Of a DNA stretch of 64,000 bases, positions 24,658 through 34,815 are shown piece after piece (positions within the stretch are counted from its first letter, which is position 1; every line of letters begins with the position of its first letter). The notes beneath the pieces were generated by a model. That model ran no database searches. It had not been told where the DNA came from and was given only the letters and a program-made list of their open reading frames with translations. Source of the stretch: Sorlinia euscelidii (GTDB taxonomy: Bacteria; Pseudomonadota; Alphaproteobacteria; Acetobacterales; Acetobacteraceae); NCBI RefSeq assembly GCF_036452155.1, contig NZ_JAWJZY010000006.1; one strand, given 5' to 3'. The position numbers and the translations under genes are program-made.

Positions 24658-25333
24658 GCCGCCCGTTTTCTCCCTCTCCAACATCGTTAAAATTTACGAA
24701 TCCGGTGATGAAAAATTACGCGTCCTTGATGGGGCGTCGATCACCCTTCAGGAGGGCGAGATCGTTGCGCTCATCGCCCCCAGCGGGACAGGGAAATCGA
24801 CTCTTCTGCATATTGCCGGATTATTGGAGCGCCCGGATGCGGGTCAAATTACGATTGCGGGGCGCGATGTGACGCGCCTCTCCGACGCGGAGCGTTCAGC
24901 CCTGCGCCAGGATGAAATCGGGTTTGTCTATCAGTTCCATCACCTCCTCGCTGAATTCACCGCGCTGGAAAATGTGGTGCTCCCCCAACGGATCGGGCGT
25001 ATTCCTGCTTCAATCGCGCGTAAAAATGCGGCGGATCTGCTGGCGCAATTCGGCCTGTCCCATCGTCAGGACCATTTGCCTGGTCGCCTCTCCGGCGGGG
25101 AAAAACAGCGCGTGGCGATTGCGCGCGCCCTGGCCAACCATCCCAAAATCATCCTCGCCGATGAGCCAACGGGAAATCTTGACGGCAAAACATCTGACCT
25201 CGTTTTTGATAACCTCCTGGAAGTCGTCCGCAAAGCGCGCGCAACGGCGCTGATCGCGACCCATAATGAGGTGCTCGCACAACGTATGGACCGCGTCATT
25301 ATCTTGCGGGATGGGAAGCTTCACGCGGTCTGA
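24650..25333 (+). CDS. lolD: Lipoprotein release system ATPase LolD
   Basis: LolD powers lipoprotein release to LolA. The 227-residue ABC ATPase shows Walker A (APSGTGKST, with Ala replacing the usual first Gly), Q-loop (GFVYQFHHLL, the LolD-type QFHHLL motif), signature LSGGEKQRVAIARAL and Walker B ILADEPTGNLD. The start overlaps lolC by 8 bp (ATGAATGA), so expression is probably coupled. Confidence 0.94.
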   Translation: MNEPPVFSLSNIVKIYESGDEKLRVLDGASITLQEGEIVALIAPSGTGKSTLLHIAGLLERPDAGQITIAGRDVTRLSDAERSALRQDEIGFVYQFHHLLAEFTALENVVLPQRIGRIPASIARKNAADLLAQFGLSHRQDHLPGRLSGGEKQRVAIARALANHPKIILADEPTGNLDGKTSDLVFDNLLEVVRKARATALIATHNEVLAQRMDRVIILRDGKLHAV

Positions 25334-25427
25334 GCGGCCCAGTCGCAAAAGCGCGCCGCCATCAATGCAAATATATTCCTGCATGATTTTGATGCCGTCA
25401 GCCGCGCGTGTCTGATATTGTGACGTC

Positions 25428-28400
25428 ATGTCACATGCCGATTTCGTTCACCTTCGTAATCACTCTGCGTACTCCCTCAGTCAGGGGGCGATTCGGATCC
25501 CGGATCTGGTCGATCTGGCCGTCGAGAATGAGATGCCGGCCCTGGCATTGACGGATACAGGCAATCTCTTCGGCGCTCTCGAATTTTCACAATATGCGGT
25601 CAAAAAGGGTGTGCAGCCCATTATCGGGTGCCAGCTCTCCCTCACATTGGACGACCCGACCGCGACGGCACAACTTTCGGAGACGCTCGTCCTCCTCGCC
25701 CGCGATGATAAAGGGTTGGAGAACCTGCAATTCCTCTCCTCCGAAGGTTTTCTGACGTCGGACCCCGGCGACCCGACTCTATCGCTGGAAGCAATTTGCA
25801 CCCGCGCTGAAGGGTTGTTTCTGCTGACGGGAGGCACGCGCGGGCGGCTTTTCCGCCTGCTTGCGGCGGGGATGGAAGATGAGGCGACGGCGCTCCTTCA
25901 GACCCTCACATCGCACTTCAAAGATAATATGGCGATTGAGCTGCATCGACATGGTCAAGCGCAGGAGCAGGCGGTGGAGCCGGGTCTGATTGCTTTGGCG
26001 GACCGATTCAGCCTGCCGCTTGTCGCCACGAATGAGTGTTTTTTCGCGCGTCCAGCAATGTATGAAGCCCATGATGCCTTACTCTGCATCGCGCAAGGGC
26101 GCACCATGGCAGAGGATGATCGCTGGCGCGTGACGGACCAGCATTGGTTCAAGCCACCCTCGGAGATGCGCAAAATCTTTTCGGATCTCCCTGAGGCTTG
26201 CGATAATACGTTGCTGATCGCCCGCCGCTGCGCCGTGGCGGTCGATACGCGTGACCCGCTCCTGCCTGTCTGCCCCAAAGTGGATAAAGGCGCCAATGAG
26301 GATGAGACGCTCCGCAAAATGGCGCGGGAAGGGCTGGAAGCGCGTCTGGCACGCCGACAATTATCGGCGGAAAAACGCGCTCTTTACGTTGAGCGATTGG
26401 AGACGGAACTCGACATCATCCAATCCATGGGTTTCCCCGGGTACTTCCTGATTGTTGCGGATTTCATCCAGTGGGCGAAAAGTCACGACATTCCGGTTGG
26501 GCCGGGGCGTGGTTCGGGTGCGGGGTCACTCGTGGCCTGGGCTTTGACGATCACCGATCTCGACCCGATTCCATTCAACCTCCTCTTTGAGCGCTTCCTT
26601 AACCCTGAGCGCGTCTCCATGCCGGATTTCGATATTGATTTCTGTCAGGACCGGCGTGACGAAGTGATCCGTTATGTGCGCGGGGAATATGGGGGGGAGC
26701 GCGTCGCGCAGATCATCACATTCGGTAAATTGCAGGCGCGCGCGGCCGTGAGGGATGTTGGGCGCGTGCTTGGCCTGCCCTTCGGGATGGTCAATCGTGT
26801 TGCGGAGCTGATCCCGAATAACCCTGCCAAACCCGTCACATTGAGTCAGGCGATTGATGGCGAGCCGCGCCTGCAGGAAATGCGCGATAATGATGAGACA
26901 TTGCGCCGCCTGCTCGAAATCGCGCTTCAGCTCGAAGGGTTGTTTCGCCATGCCTCCACTCACGCGGCCGGTGTCGTCATCGGGGATCGCCCCCTCGTTG
27001 AACTCGTCCCACTTTACCGAGACCCAAAAAGTGACATGCTCGTCACGCAGTTCAACATGAAATTCGTTGAGCAGGCCGGGCTGGTGAAATTCGATTTCCT
27101 CGGCCTGACGACGCTGACCATTCTCAAGCGCGGCGTTCACTTTCTCCACCAGCAGGGGATCGACGTGGATATCACGGAAATCCCGCTCGATGATGCTCCG
27201 ACTTACGCCATGCTGGCTCGCGGCGATTCCGGTGGGGTGTTTCAGTTCGAAGGCGCGGGCATGCGCGATGTGCTGAAGCAGATGCGCCCGACGCGGTTTG
27301 AGGATCTCATTGCCGCCGTGGCGCTTTACCGCCCGGGCCCGATGGCCAATATCCCGGATTACTGCCTGCGCAAACACGGTGCCGATTGGGCCCCGCCCCA
27401 TGAGGATATTCGCGATATCCTCGAAGAGACGTATGGCATCATGGTGTATCAGGAACAGGTGATGCAGATTGCACAGAAACTGGCCGGATACAGCCTCGGC
27501 GCCGCAGACCTCCTGCGGCGGGCCATGGGCAAGAAGATCCGGTCGGAAATGGACACGCAGCGAGAGATTTTCGTCGCCGGGGCGACAGCGCGCGGCGTTG
27601 AGGCAGGGCAGGCTGCTGAGATCTTCGACTTGATGGCGCGATTTGCGGATTACGGCTTCAATAAATCGCACGCTGCCGCATACGCACTGGTTTCGTATCA
27701 GACAGCATGGATGAAAGCGAACCACCCCGTGGCCTTCATTGCGGGATGCATGTCACTCGCGCGGGAAAAGACGGAGAAGCTTGCGGCTTTATGTCAGGAA
27801 GCGCGCCATATGGGCATTTCCGTTTTGCCCGTGGATATTAATCGCTCCGAGGCTGATTTCTCCATTGAGAAGCAGAAAGATGGCAGTTACGCCGTGCGTT
27901 ACGCCCTTGCAGCGGTCAAACGCGTCGGGTTCGCGGCGATGGAGACGCTTGTTCAGGCGCGTGGGGATCAAGCCTTCCGGGATATCGCGGATTTCACGGC
28001 GCGTTGCGATGCGCGCGCATTAAATAAGGCACAGATTGAAAATCTGGCGAAAGCCGGGGCGTTTGACAGCCTTCATCCTGACCGCGCCGCCGTCTTTGCC
28101 AGTGCCGAGACGATTATGCGGCGGAGCCAGTCACAGACGCAGGAGGCGGCCTCCGGTCAGATCGGCTTGTTTGGCGGTGCGCCGGCAGCGGATGACCTGC
28201 GTCTGGCCCATGTCAAACCCTGGACAGCGTTTGAACGCCTGGCTTCTGAAGCGGAGGCGGTAGGTTTCCACATGACCGGCCACCCGTTAGATGCCTACCT
28301 CTCCGTCATCAAACGCACGAAGGCGTTGACATCCGCCAGTCTCGCCGCCGCGGCGGCGTCGAATCCCGGGCGTGTGCGGATTGCAGGGTGTGTCGTTGAT

Positions 28401-28850
28401 AAAAAAGAGCGCCCGACGCGCAGCGGCAGTAAAATGGCGTGGCTCCGCCTATCTGACCCGTCAGGGGGGTGTGAGGTCACGTTATTTTCCGAAGTGCTGA
28501 ATCGCTGCCGTGACCTGCTGGTGCCGGGGCGGGCGGTGATGGTGACGGCAGATTTGCGGCAGGATGGGGAGGCCCTGCGCCTGACCGCGACGGAAGTCAT
28601 GGACCTTGAGGATGCTGCGGCGCAACATGCCGGTGAAATGCGCGTCTGGGTCAGTGACATCGCGGCAATTGAGGAAATTCAAAGCGTGTTGGAGCAGGCA
28701 AAAGGCGGGCGGGGCAAAGTCGTGCTCGTGCCTGTGCTGGATGATCTGCGCGCTGTTGATATCACCTTACCCGCCTCATATCGTGTCACACCCCGCATGG
28801 GGGAACGGATCGACGCGGTGCGCGGGGTGGAGAGGGTTGATCATCTGTAA
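25428..28850 (+). CDS. dnaE: DNA polymerase III alpha subunit
   Basis: DnaE is the replicative polymerase. The 1140-residue product has an N-terminal PHP domain (FVHLRNHSAYSL at the start), the catalytic aspartates in PDFDIDF (about residues 398-404), GPGRGSGAGSLVAW just before them, a helix-hairpin-helix and an OB-fold near the C-terminus (VRIAGCVVDKKERPTR at about 983-998). The length suits an alphaproteobacterial DnaE1. The start at ATG 25428 lies 94 bp after lolD. The frame is intact. Confidence 0.96.
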   Translation: MSHADFVHLRNHSAYSLSQGAIRIPDLVDLAVENEMPALALTDTGNLFGALEFSQYAVKKGVQPIIGCQLSLTLDDPTATAQLSETLVLLARDDKGLENLQFLSSEGFLTSDPGDPTLSLEAICTRAEGLFLLTGGTRGRLFRLLAAGMEDEATALLQTLTSHFKDNMAIELHRHGQAQEQAVEPGLIALADRFSLPLVATNECFFARPAMYEAHDALLCIAQGRTMAEDDRWRVTDQHWFKPPSEMRKIFSDLPEACDNTLLIARRCAVAVDTRDPLLPVCPKVDKGANEDETLRKMAREGLEARLARRQLSAEKRALYVERLETELDIIQSMGFPGYFLIVADFIQWAKSHDIPVGPGRGSGAGSLVAWALTITDLDPIPFNLLFERFLNPERVSMPDFDIDFCQDRRDEVIRYVRGEYGGERVAQIITFGKLQARAAVRDVGRVLGLPFGMVNRVAELIPNNPAKPVTLSQAIDGEPRLQEMRDNDETLRRLLEIALQLEGLFRHASTHAAGVVIGDRPLVELVPLYRDPKSDMLVTQFNMKFVEQAGLVKFDFLGLTTLTILKRGVHFLHQQGIDVDITEIPLDDAPTYAMLARGDSGGVFQFEGAGMRDVLKQMRPTRFEDLIAAVALYRPGPMANIPDYCLRKHGADWAPPHEDIRDILEETYGIMVYQEQVMQIAQKLAGYSLGAADLLRRAMGKKIRSEMDTQREIFVAGATARGVEAGQAAEIFDLMARFADYGFNKSHAAAYALVSYQTAWMKANHPVAFIAGCMSLAREKTEKLAALCQEARHMGISVLPVDINRSEADFSIEKQKDGSYAVRYALAAVKRVGFAAMETLVQARGDQAFRDIADFTARCDARALNKAQIENLAKAGAFDSLHPDRAAVFASAETIMRRSQSQTQEAASGQIGLFGGAPAADDLRLAHVKPWTAFERLASEAEAVGFHMTGHPLDAYLSVIKRTKALTSASLAAAAASNPGRVRIAGCVVDKKERPTRSGSKMAWLRLSDPSGGCEVTLFSEVLNRCRDLLVPGRAVMVTADLRQDGEALRLTATEVMDLEDAAAQHAGEMRVWVSDIAAIEEIQSVLEQAKGGRGKVVLVPVLDDLRAVDITLPASYRVTPRMGERIDAVRGVERVDHL

Positions 28851-28886
28851 AGCCGTTCACATCGCGGATCACGGCGCCAATCCCGC

Positions 28887-28915
28887 TTGAAATAACCGCC
28901 TTTTGCCGCTATATC
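28887..28915 (+). promoter_or_regulatory. Candidate promoter of rpsB-tsf
   Basis: TTGAAA (28887-28892) and TATATC (28910-28915) are 17 bp apart. The start point would fall near 28922, giving an rpsB leader of about 100 bases. Confidence 0.55.
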
Positions 28916-29025
28916 AGCCCCATGCGCCCGTAAAGGCGTGTAATTCGCACGCATGAAGCAGAATTTCTGGTGCTCCTTTCGGGGCAAATCATGCGGAGGT
29001 TTAACCAGAGAAAAGGATCAGCCAC

Positions 29026-29814
29026 ATGGCGATGCCCGAATTCACCATGCGTCAGCTTCTGGAAGCTGGCGTGCATTTTGGTCACCACACACGTCGTTGG
29101 AACCCGGCCATGGCCCCCTATCTTTTCGGGGTGCGCAATCAGGTTCATATCATTGACCTTCAGCAGACTGTTCCGATGCTGGACCGCGCCTTGCGCGCCG
29201 TGCGCGATACGGTTGCGAGCGGGGGGCGTGTGCTCTTCGTCGGTACAAAGCGCGCCGCGGCAGAGCATGTTGCTGAGGCGGCACAGCGTTGCGGACAATA
29301 TTACGTCAATCACCGCTGGCTCGGCGGTATGTTGACGAACTGGAAGACCATCACCGGCTCCATCAAACGTCTGCGCCAGATCGATGAAACCCTTGCGGGC
29401 GACACAATGGGGCTGACCAAAAAGGAAGTCCTCGACATCACGCGTGACCGCGAGAAGCTTGAGCGCTCCCTCGGCGGTATCAAGGAAATGGGCGGTCTGC
29501 CCGATATCCTGTTTGTGATCGACACGAATAAAGAGAAGCTCGCGATTGAGGAAGCCAATAAACTGGGCATTCCCGTCGTGGCCATCCTCGACAGCAATTC
29601 GGACCCTGCGGGCGTAACATACCCTATCCCGGGCAATGACGACGCTATTCGTGCCATCACGACTTATTGTGACCTCGTGGCGCGGTCCGTCCTTGATGGT
29701 ATCTCCGCAGAGATGGCGGCATCTGGCGTTGATGTCGGCGCTTCGGAAGAGCTGCCGACGGAAGAAGCCGTGGCGGCGACGGAAGAGGCTGCGGGCGAGG
29801 CGGCTTCAGCCTGA
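29026..29814 (+). CDS. rpsB: 30S ribosomal protein S2
   Basis: S2 (262 residues) is a late-binding small-subunit protein. It begins MAMPEFTMRQLLEAGVHFGH, the conserved S2 start, and contains WLGGMLTNW, GGLPDILFVIDTNKE and PGNDDAIRAI. AAAGGA 8-13 bp upstream is a good ribosome-binding site. The C-terminal 30 residues are acidic and Ala-rich, a common variable tail. tsf follows after a hairpin. Confidence 0.97.
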   Translation: MAMPEFTMRQLLEAGVHFGHHTRRWNPAMAPYLFGVRNQVHIIDLQQTVPMLDRALRAVRDTVASGGRVLFVGTKRAAAEHVAEAAQRCGQYYVNHRWLGGMLTNWKTITGSIKRLRQIDETLAGDTMGLTKKEVLDITRDREKLERSLGGIKEMGGLPDILFVIDTNKEKLAIEEANKLGIPVVAILDSNSDPAGVTYPIPGNDDAIRAITTYCDLVARSVLDGISAEMAASGVDVGASEELPTEEAVAATEEAAGEAASA

Positions 29815-29852
29815 TTGGCATCGGCGCCTTCAGGCGCTGACATCATCATAAT

Positions 29853-29894
29853 GGCGCGCCCGCTGCGATCGGCCGAGGCGCGCCGTTTCTATTT
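29853..29894 (+). terminator. Attenuator-like hairpin between rpsB and tsf
   Basis: GGCGCGCC at 29853-29860 pairs with GGCGCGCC at 29877-29884, followed by GTTTCTATTT. It lies between rpsB and tsf and may reduce or tune read-through into tsf. Confidence 0.55.
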
Positions 29895-29909
29895 GGAGGA
29901 AAGAGGGAT

Positions 29910-30815
29910 ATGGCTGAAATCACGGCAGCTCTGGTGCGCGAACTCCGCGAGAAAACCGGCGCGGGGATGATGGATTGCAAAAAAGCGCTGACTGAGGCCA
30001 ATGGCGATATGGAAGGCGCGATCGACTGGCTCCGCACGAAAGGCCTGTCCCAGGCCGCGAAAAAATCGGGCCGCACCACGGCGGAGGGCCTCGTTGCCGT
30101 CGCGTCGGGTGATAGAAAGGCCGCGATTGTTGAAGTCAACGCTGAAACCGACTTCGTGGCGCGTAATGAGGCGTTCCAGGACTTCGTCGTTGCCGTGGCA
30201 CATGTCGCGCTCGAAGTGGGCGACGATCTTGAAACGATCAAACAATATAAACTGAAATCCGGCCGCAGCGTGGCGGATGAGCTGACCCATCTGATCGCGA
30301 CAATCGGTGAGAACATGGCGCTGCGTCGCGCCCGCGTGCTGAGTGTCCCGAATGGTGTCGTGGCGAGTTACGTCCATAGCGCGCTGAAGCCGGGCCTCGG
30401 CAAAATCGGTGTGCTGGCGGCGCTTGAGGCTGAGTCGGAGAGTGAGGCGATTCTGACGCTGGGCCGCCAGATCGGCATGCATGTTGCGGCAACGCGTCCT
30501 AACGCTGTCGATGTTGCCTCCATGGACCCGGAAACGGTGGAGCGGGAAAAAGCCGTGCTTGTCGAGCAGGCCAAGCAATCCGGTCGCCCTGAAGCGGTGA
30601 TTGAGAAAATGATCGAAGGCCGCATCCGGAAGTTCTATGAAGAAGTTGTTCTTCTTGAGCAGGTCTGGGTTCATGATGGTGCCACACGCGTCGCGAAGAT
30701 CGTTGAAACAGCGGGCGCGAAGCTCCTTGCGTTTGAGCGTTTCCAGCTCGGTGAAGGCATTGAGAAGGAAACAAGCGATTTTGCGGCAGAAGTCGCGGCA
30801 GCCGCGGGCAAATAA
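29910..30815 (+). CDS. tsf: Elongation factor Ts
   Basis: EF-Ts recharges EF-Tu with GTP. The 301-residue product has the N-terminal UBA-like domain (LREKTGAGMMDCKKAL, about residues 10-25) and the core motif NAETDFVARNEAF that contacts EF-Tu. GGAGGA upstream of the start is a strong ribosome-binding site. It follows rpsB in the conserved order. Confidence 0.97.
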   Translation: MAEITAALVRELREKTGAGMMDCKKALTEANGDMEGAIDWLRTKGLSQAAKKSGRTTAEGLVAVASGDRKAAIVEVNAETDFVARNEAFQDFVVAVAHVALEVGDDLETIKQYKLKSGRSVADELTHLIATIGENMALRRARVLSVPNGVVASYVHSALKPGLGKIGVLAALEAESESEAILTLGRQIGMHVAATRPNAVDVASMDPETVEREKAVLVEQAKQSGRPEAVIEKMIEGRIRKFYEEVVLLEQVWVHDGATRVAKIVETAGAKLLAFERFQLGEGIEKETSDFAAEVAAAAGK

Positions 30816-30847
30816 AAGCCCGGCAAATGATCGATGGATGATGGCAG

Positions 30848-31633
30848 ATGCAGTTTGATTGCTCTGCCATCGCCCTCTCATGTCGGCGCTATGGTGAAGG
30901 TGCCGCCATCGTTCATCTTTACACGGCTGAGCTAGGCCGTATCGCCGCCTATGTCCATGGCGGCGCATCAAGGCGTCAAGCCGCGATCTGGCAGGCCGGC
31001 GCCCTTGTCTCATGCCATTATACGTCCCGTTTACCTTCGCAACTTCCGCAGGTCAGCGGTGAGACGATGCTGGAAACGGCAGCCTTCCTTATGGATCGCC
31101 CCGCCATCCTTGCCATGGTCAACGCGCTGGCCGCGCTGATTGACCAGGCGCTGCCGGAGGGGGAACCTCAGCCTGATTTCTTCGCAGAGACGGTCTCAAC
31201 CCTCGTTGCCCTGACGCGCGGGCAGGGGGATGCGGCGTCAATGGCTTATTTACGGTGGGAATGTGCGTTGCTGCAGGCAGCCGGGTTCGGGCTGGATTTG
31301 TCATCCTGCGCCGTAACAGGCGTGACAGAAAATCTGATCTATGTCTCGCCGAAATCCGGGCGCGCTGTCTGTGCGGATGCTGCCGGAAAATGGCGTGACC
31401 GCCTCCTGCCTTTGCCTGGATTTATGCTGACGACTTCCGGCGGGCCGTCGGACGCGCACGTCACCGCCCGGGACATACGGGATGGCGCGCGCCTGACAGA
31501 TTACTTCCTCGCGCAACATGTGTTTGGCGCGCGGCACCTCCCAATCCCGTCTCCTCGCCAGCTTTTACAGGATCGGCTTGAAAAAGCGGCATCTGTCGGC
31601 CCCGGAACGGCAGAGAATACATCGCAAGATTGA
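30848..31633 (+). CDS. recO: DNA repair protein RecO
   Basis: RecO loads RecA on single-stranded DNA with RecF and RecR. The 261-residue product opens with the OB-fold segment (SCRRYGEGAAIVHLYTAELG) and the helical C-terminal domain contains RWECALLQAAGFGLDLSSC, a RecO hallmark. It sits 33 bp after tsf and 68 bp before parC on the same strand. Confidence 0.9.
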   Translation: MQFDCSAIALSCRRYGEGAAIVHLYTAELGRIAAYVHGGASRRQAAIWQAGALVSCHYTSRLPSQLPQVSGETMLETAAFLMDRPAILAMVNALAALIDQALPEGEPQPDFFAETVSTLVALTRGQGDAASMAYLRWECALLQAAGFGLDLSSCAVTGVTENLIYVSPKSGRAVCADAAGKWRDRLLPLPGFMLTTSGGPSDAHVTARDIRDGARLTDYFLAQHVFGARHLPIPSPRQLLQDRLEKAASVGPGTAENTSQD

Positions 31634-31701
31634 AACAGCCCGCATCTACTGGCATTTATGTCAGCAAGGCGCGTATTGCCGTGAGATAAGGAGAGGCCGG
31701 G

Positions 31702-33906
31702 ATGGAAAGTGATGCTGCGGGGCGGATCGAGGATGCCCGACTTTCCGAGGCGCTGAGTGAGCGCTACCTCGCTTACGCCATGTCCACCATCATGGCGCGC
31801 TCTCTGCCGGATGTGCGGGACGGCCTCAAACCGGTCCATCGTCGGCTGCTTTACGCCATGCATCAACTTAAGCTTGACCCGACTTCCGGCTTTAAAAAAT
31901 GTGCGCGCGTGGTCGGAGATGTGATCGGTAAATTCCATCCGCACGGGGATGCCTCGGTTTACGAAGCGCTCGTCCGCCTGGCGCAGGATTTCGCCGTGCG
32001 CTACCCGCTCGTTGAAGGGCAGGGCAATTTCGGGTCCATTGACGGCGATAATGCCGCGGCCATGCGCTACACGGAATCGCGTCTGACCGTTTTCGCGGCG
32101 GCGCTTCTTGACGGGATCAGTGAAGACACGGTCGATTTCCGACCGACTTACGATAATGAAGAGAGTGAGCCCGTGGTCATGCCGGGCGCCTTTCCGAACC
32201 TCCTCGCGAACGGGGCTGCCGGGATCGCTGTCGGGATGGCCACCAGTATCCCACCGCATAATGCGGCTGAATTATGTCAGGCGGCGGTGCATCTCATCAA
32301 AACGCCTCAAGCCTCAACGCGTGACCTCATGGCCTTCGTCCCCGGCCCCGATTTTCCCACAGGTGGCCGCCTTGTTGAAGACCCGGAGACGATTTTACAG
32401 GCTTATGAGACCGGGCGCGGCAGTCTGCGGACGCGGGCCAAATGGAGTCAGGAGCATGGTCGCTTCGGCTCCTGGACGATCATCGTCACGGAAATTCCGT
32501 ATCAGGTGCAGAAATCCAGATTGATCGAGCAAATCGCTGAACTTCTCGAACAACGGAAACTCCCCCTCCTTGCGGACATCCGGGATGAAAGCACAACGGA
32601 TATTCGTCTCGTGCTGGAGCCAAAATCCAAGACCGCCAACCCGGATGTGCTGATGGAAACATTATTCCGGCAGAGCGCGCTTGAGAGCCGTTTCAGCCTG
32701 AACATGAACGTTCTGGATGCCGAGCGTGTACCCCGCGTGATGGGGCTCAAGGAAATACTACGCCACTGGCTTGACCATCGTCATGAGGTTCTCAAGCGCC
32801 GGTCTCAATTCCGGCTGAATGCGGTGGAGAAGCGGCTCGAAATTCTGGAGGGCTTCCTCGCCGTTTACCTCAATCTTGATGAAGTGATCCGTATCATCCG
32901 GGAGGAGGATGATCCGAAGCAAAGTCTCAAAGATGCTTTTGGGCTGACCGAATTGCAGACGGAATATGTCCTGAATATGCGCCTGCGCTCCCTCCGCAAA
33001 CTTGAGGAAATGGAAATCCGCAAGGAACGCGATGGATTGGCGACGGAGCAGACAAGTTTGAAGGCCCTTCTCGACAGTGAGAAGCGTCGCTGGACGCGCA
33101 TCTCGAAAGAGCTTGAGGAGACGACCCGCGTTTTCGCCAAAGGGCCTTATGGCCCCCGGCGCACCATGATCGACGAGCCCCCTGCCTCGATCGACCTGTC
33201 CTCTGCGGAAGAGGTTGAGAAGGAACCCCTGACCATCATCCTGTCCCGCGAAGGGTGGATACGCGCCGTGCGTGGTCATGGCATTGACGTTGAAAGCCAC
33301 AAATTCAAGGAAGGCGATGGTTTCCGGCAACAACTTGCCTGTCAAAGCACACAGCGCATTTGTATCCTCACCTCTGACGGGCGCGCCTTCACGATCAAGG
33401 CGGCGGAATTGCCACGTGGACGGGGGTACGGTCAGCCTATTCGTCTGCTCGCGGATATCCCGCAGGATGCAGGTGTCGTCTCTCTCTTCGTCATCGAAGA
33501 GGATGGCCGGCAGTTGATCGCGACCCGATCCGGCCGCGGATTAATGATCACCCATCAGGACCTTGTTGCAGAAAAGCGAACCGGCAAACAGGTGGTTAAT
33601 CTTCGTGACGGTGATGCGGTGTTGGCGGGCATCACGGCGGCGGGGACGCATGTGCTGACATTGGGTGAAAACCGGCGCGCCCTGATCTTCCCCCTGGAGC
33701 AGGTGCCGACCCTCTCACGCGGCCAGGGTGTGACATTGCAGAAATTCGCGCATGGCGGGCTGGCGGATATCCGGGTTATGGACCTGGCGGAAGGGTTGAT
33801 CTGGGCGGAAGGGCAGAAACGACGCGTGGCGGCGGATCTTGACGGTCTGGTTGGGCGCCGGGCCCTTCAGGGCCGTCCCGCGCCCGTCTGGATGAAGCCA
33901 ATTTAA
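31702..33906 (+). CDS. parC: DNA topoisomerase IV subunit A
   Basis: ParC decatenates chromosomes with ParE. The 734-residue product shows the type IIA breakage-reunion domain: LPDVRDGLKPVHRRLLYAM, KFHPHGDASVYEALVRLAQDFAVRYPL (quinolone region), and catalytic Tyr123 in MRYTESRLT. The C-terminal beta-pinwheel (about 500-734) is short and lacks a clear GyrA box (QRRGGKG), which supports ParC over GyrA. The frame is intact. Confidence 0.94.
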   Translation: MESDAAGRIEDARLSEALSERYLAYAMSTIMARSLPDVRDGLKPVHRRLLYAMHQLKLDPTSGFKKCARVVGDVIGKFHPHGDASVYEALVRLAQDFAVRYPLVEGQGNFGSIDGDNAAAMRYTESRLTVFAAALLDGISEDTVDFRPTYDNEESEPVVMPGAFPNLLANGAAGIAVGMATSIPPHNAAELCQAAVHLIKTPQASTRDLMAFVPGPDFPTGGRLVEDPETILQAYETGRGSLRTRAKWSQEHGRFGSWTIIVTEIPYQVQKSRLIEQIAELLEQRKLPLLADIRDESTTDIRLVLEPKSKTANPDVLMETLFRQSALESRFSLNMNVLDAERVPRVMGLKEILRHWLDHRHEVLKRRSQFRLNAVEKRLEILEGFLAVYLNLDEVIRIIREEDDPKQSLKDAFGLTELQTEYVLNMRLRSLRKLEEMEIRKERDGLATEQTSLKALLDSEKRRWTRISKELEETTRVFAKGPYGPRRTMIDEPPASIDLSSAEEVEKEPLTIILSREGWIRAVRGHGIDVESHKFKEGDGFRQQLACQSTQRICILTSDGRAFTIKAAELPRGRGYGQPIRLLADIPQDAGVVSLFVIEEDGRQLIATRSGRGLMITHQDLVAEKRTGKQVVNLRDGDAVLAGITAAGTHVLTLGENRRALIFPLEQVPTLSRGQGVTLQKFAHGGLADIRVMDLAEGLIWAEGQKRRVAADLDGLVGRRALQGRPAPVWMKPI

Positions 33907-33943
33907 AGGCGCGTCTGTTTCTCTCGACGCGACTCCCTCTCCA

Positions 33944-34702
33944 TCATCTGCGACGAGATTTTAAAAATGGCGCTTCAAGTCGGCGCCATGCTTTATCTTG
34001 AAAGATTTCAGCCGGGCGAAAGGCCGATTTGTACGCCATTTTCGGGCTGTTTGCGACCCAGTTCCCGAGATAAAGGTGAGGAAGATGGCGCTCTCGGGTC
34101 AGGGCGATTAATTTGACGATGGCGTAAATCCCGAAAGATCGCTTCATGCAGTTCGGTTCATAAAATGTATAGACCGCCGAAATGCCGCACGACATGATGT
34201 CAATCAGTGAGACGCAGACGAGTTGACCGCCAGTCGCACGAAATTCGATGACGTTGGATGGGACGGGGCTGCGTTCAACGATATCGCGGTAGGCATCAAA
34301 ATCCATCTCCTGCATGGAGCCTGTTGGATGCCGGACACGCTGATATTTCTGAAAAAGCTGATATTGCTCAAGCGTTGCGTCCCGAGCTGATGCACGGCAG
34401 GTGAGGTCACGATGGGTCCGCAATACGCGTTTCTGCTGGCGGGAAGGCGTAAATGCCGCGACGGGCAGGCGGAGGGGCAGGCAGGCCCGGCACAGCACGC
34501 AATCGGGTGAGAAAGCGACGTCACACATGCGCCGATAGCCGCGCAATGTCAGGTCACTCATATCTGCCGCGACATGCGGGCCTTGCAGCAAGGTCACGCG
34601 CTTTCGCTCTCTTTGCCCCTCAAGATAGGGACAGGCCTCTTCAGGGAGGTGATAAAATCGACGTTTAGGTTTCGTTGCGGTCGTTATTTGTCCTATTGTC
34701 AT
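33944..34702 (-). CDS. bpt: Aspartate/glutamate leucyltransferase
   Basis: Bpt adds leucine to proteins that begin with Asp or Glu, marking them for ClpS-ClpAP decay by the bacterial N-end rule. The 252-residue product shows the N-terminal FYHLPEEACPYL and the CVLCRACLPLRLPV segment of the ATE family, and the C-terminal YLGNWVANSPKMAYKSAFRP near residue 220. It is divergent from cls with a 113-bp gap between them. Confidence 0.93.
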   Translation of the reverse strand: MTIGQITTATKPKRRFYHLPEEACPYLEGQRERKRVTLLQGPHVAADMSDLTLRGYRRMCDVAFSPDCVLCRACLPLRLPVAAFTPSRQQKRVLRTHRDLTCRASARDATLEQYQLFQKYQRVRHPTGSMQEMDFDAYRDIVERSPVPSNVIEFRATGGQLVCVSLIDIMSCGISAVYTFYEPNCMKRSFGIYAIVKLIALTRERHLPHLYLGNWVANSPKMAYKSAFRPAEIFQDKAWRRLEAPFLKSRRR

Positions 34703-34815
34703 CCTTCCTGCATAAACATATTTCCCCCGTTGATGAAGAAGCCGCCTTCTGAGTCCGGGCGATTTTACCGGTTATCGGGTGCCGCGCGCCCTGTTCATAT
34801 CGGGGTGGTTTCGGA

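Noticed and set aside
26526..27725. 399-residue frame opposite dnaE
   Set aside because: It is antisense to the polymerase core, whose motifs are clear. High-GC coding sequence often leaves such open frames.
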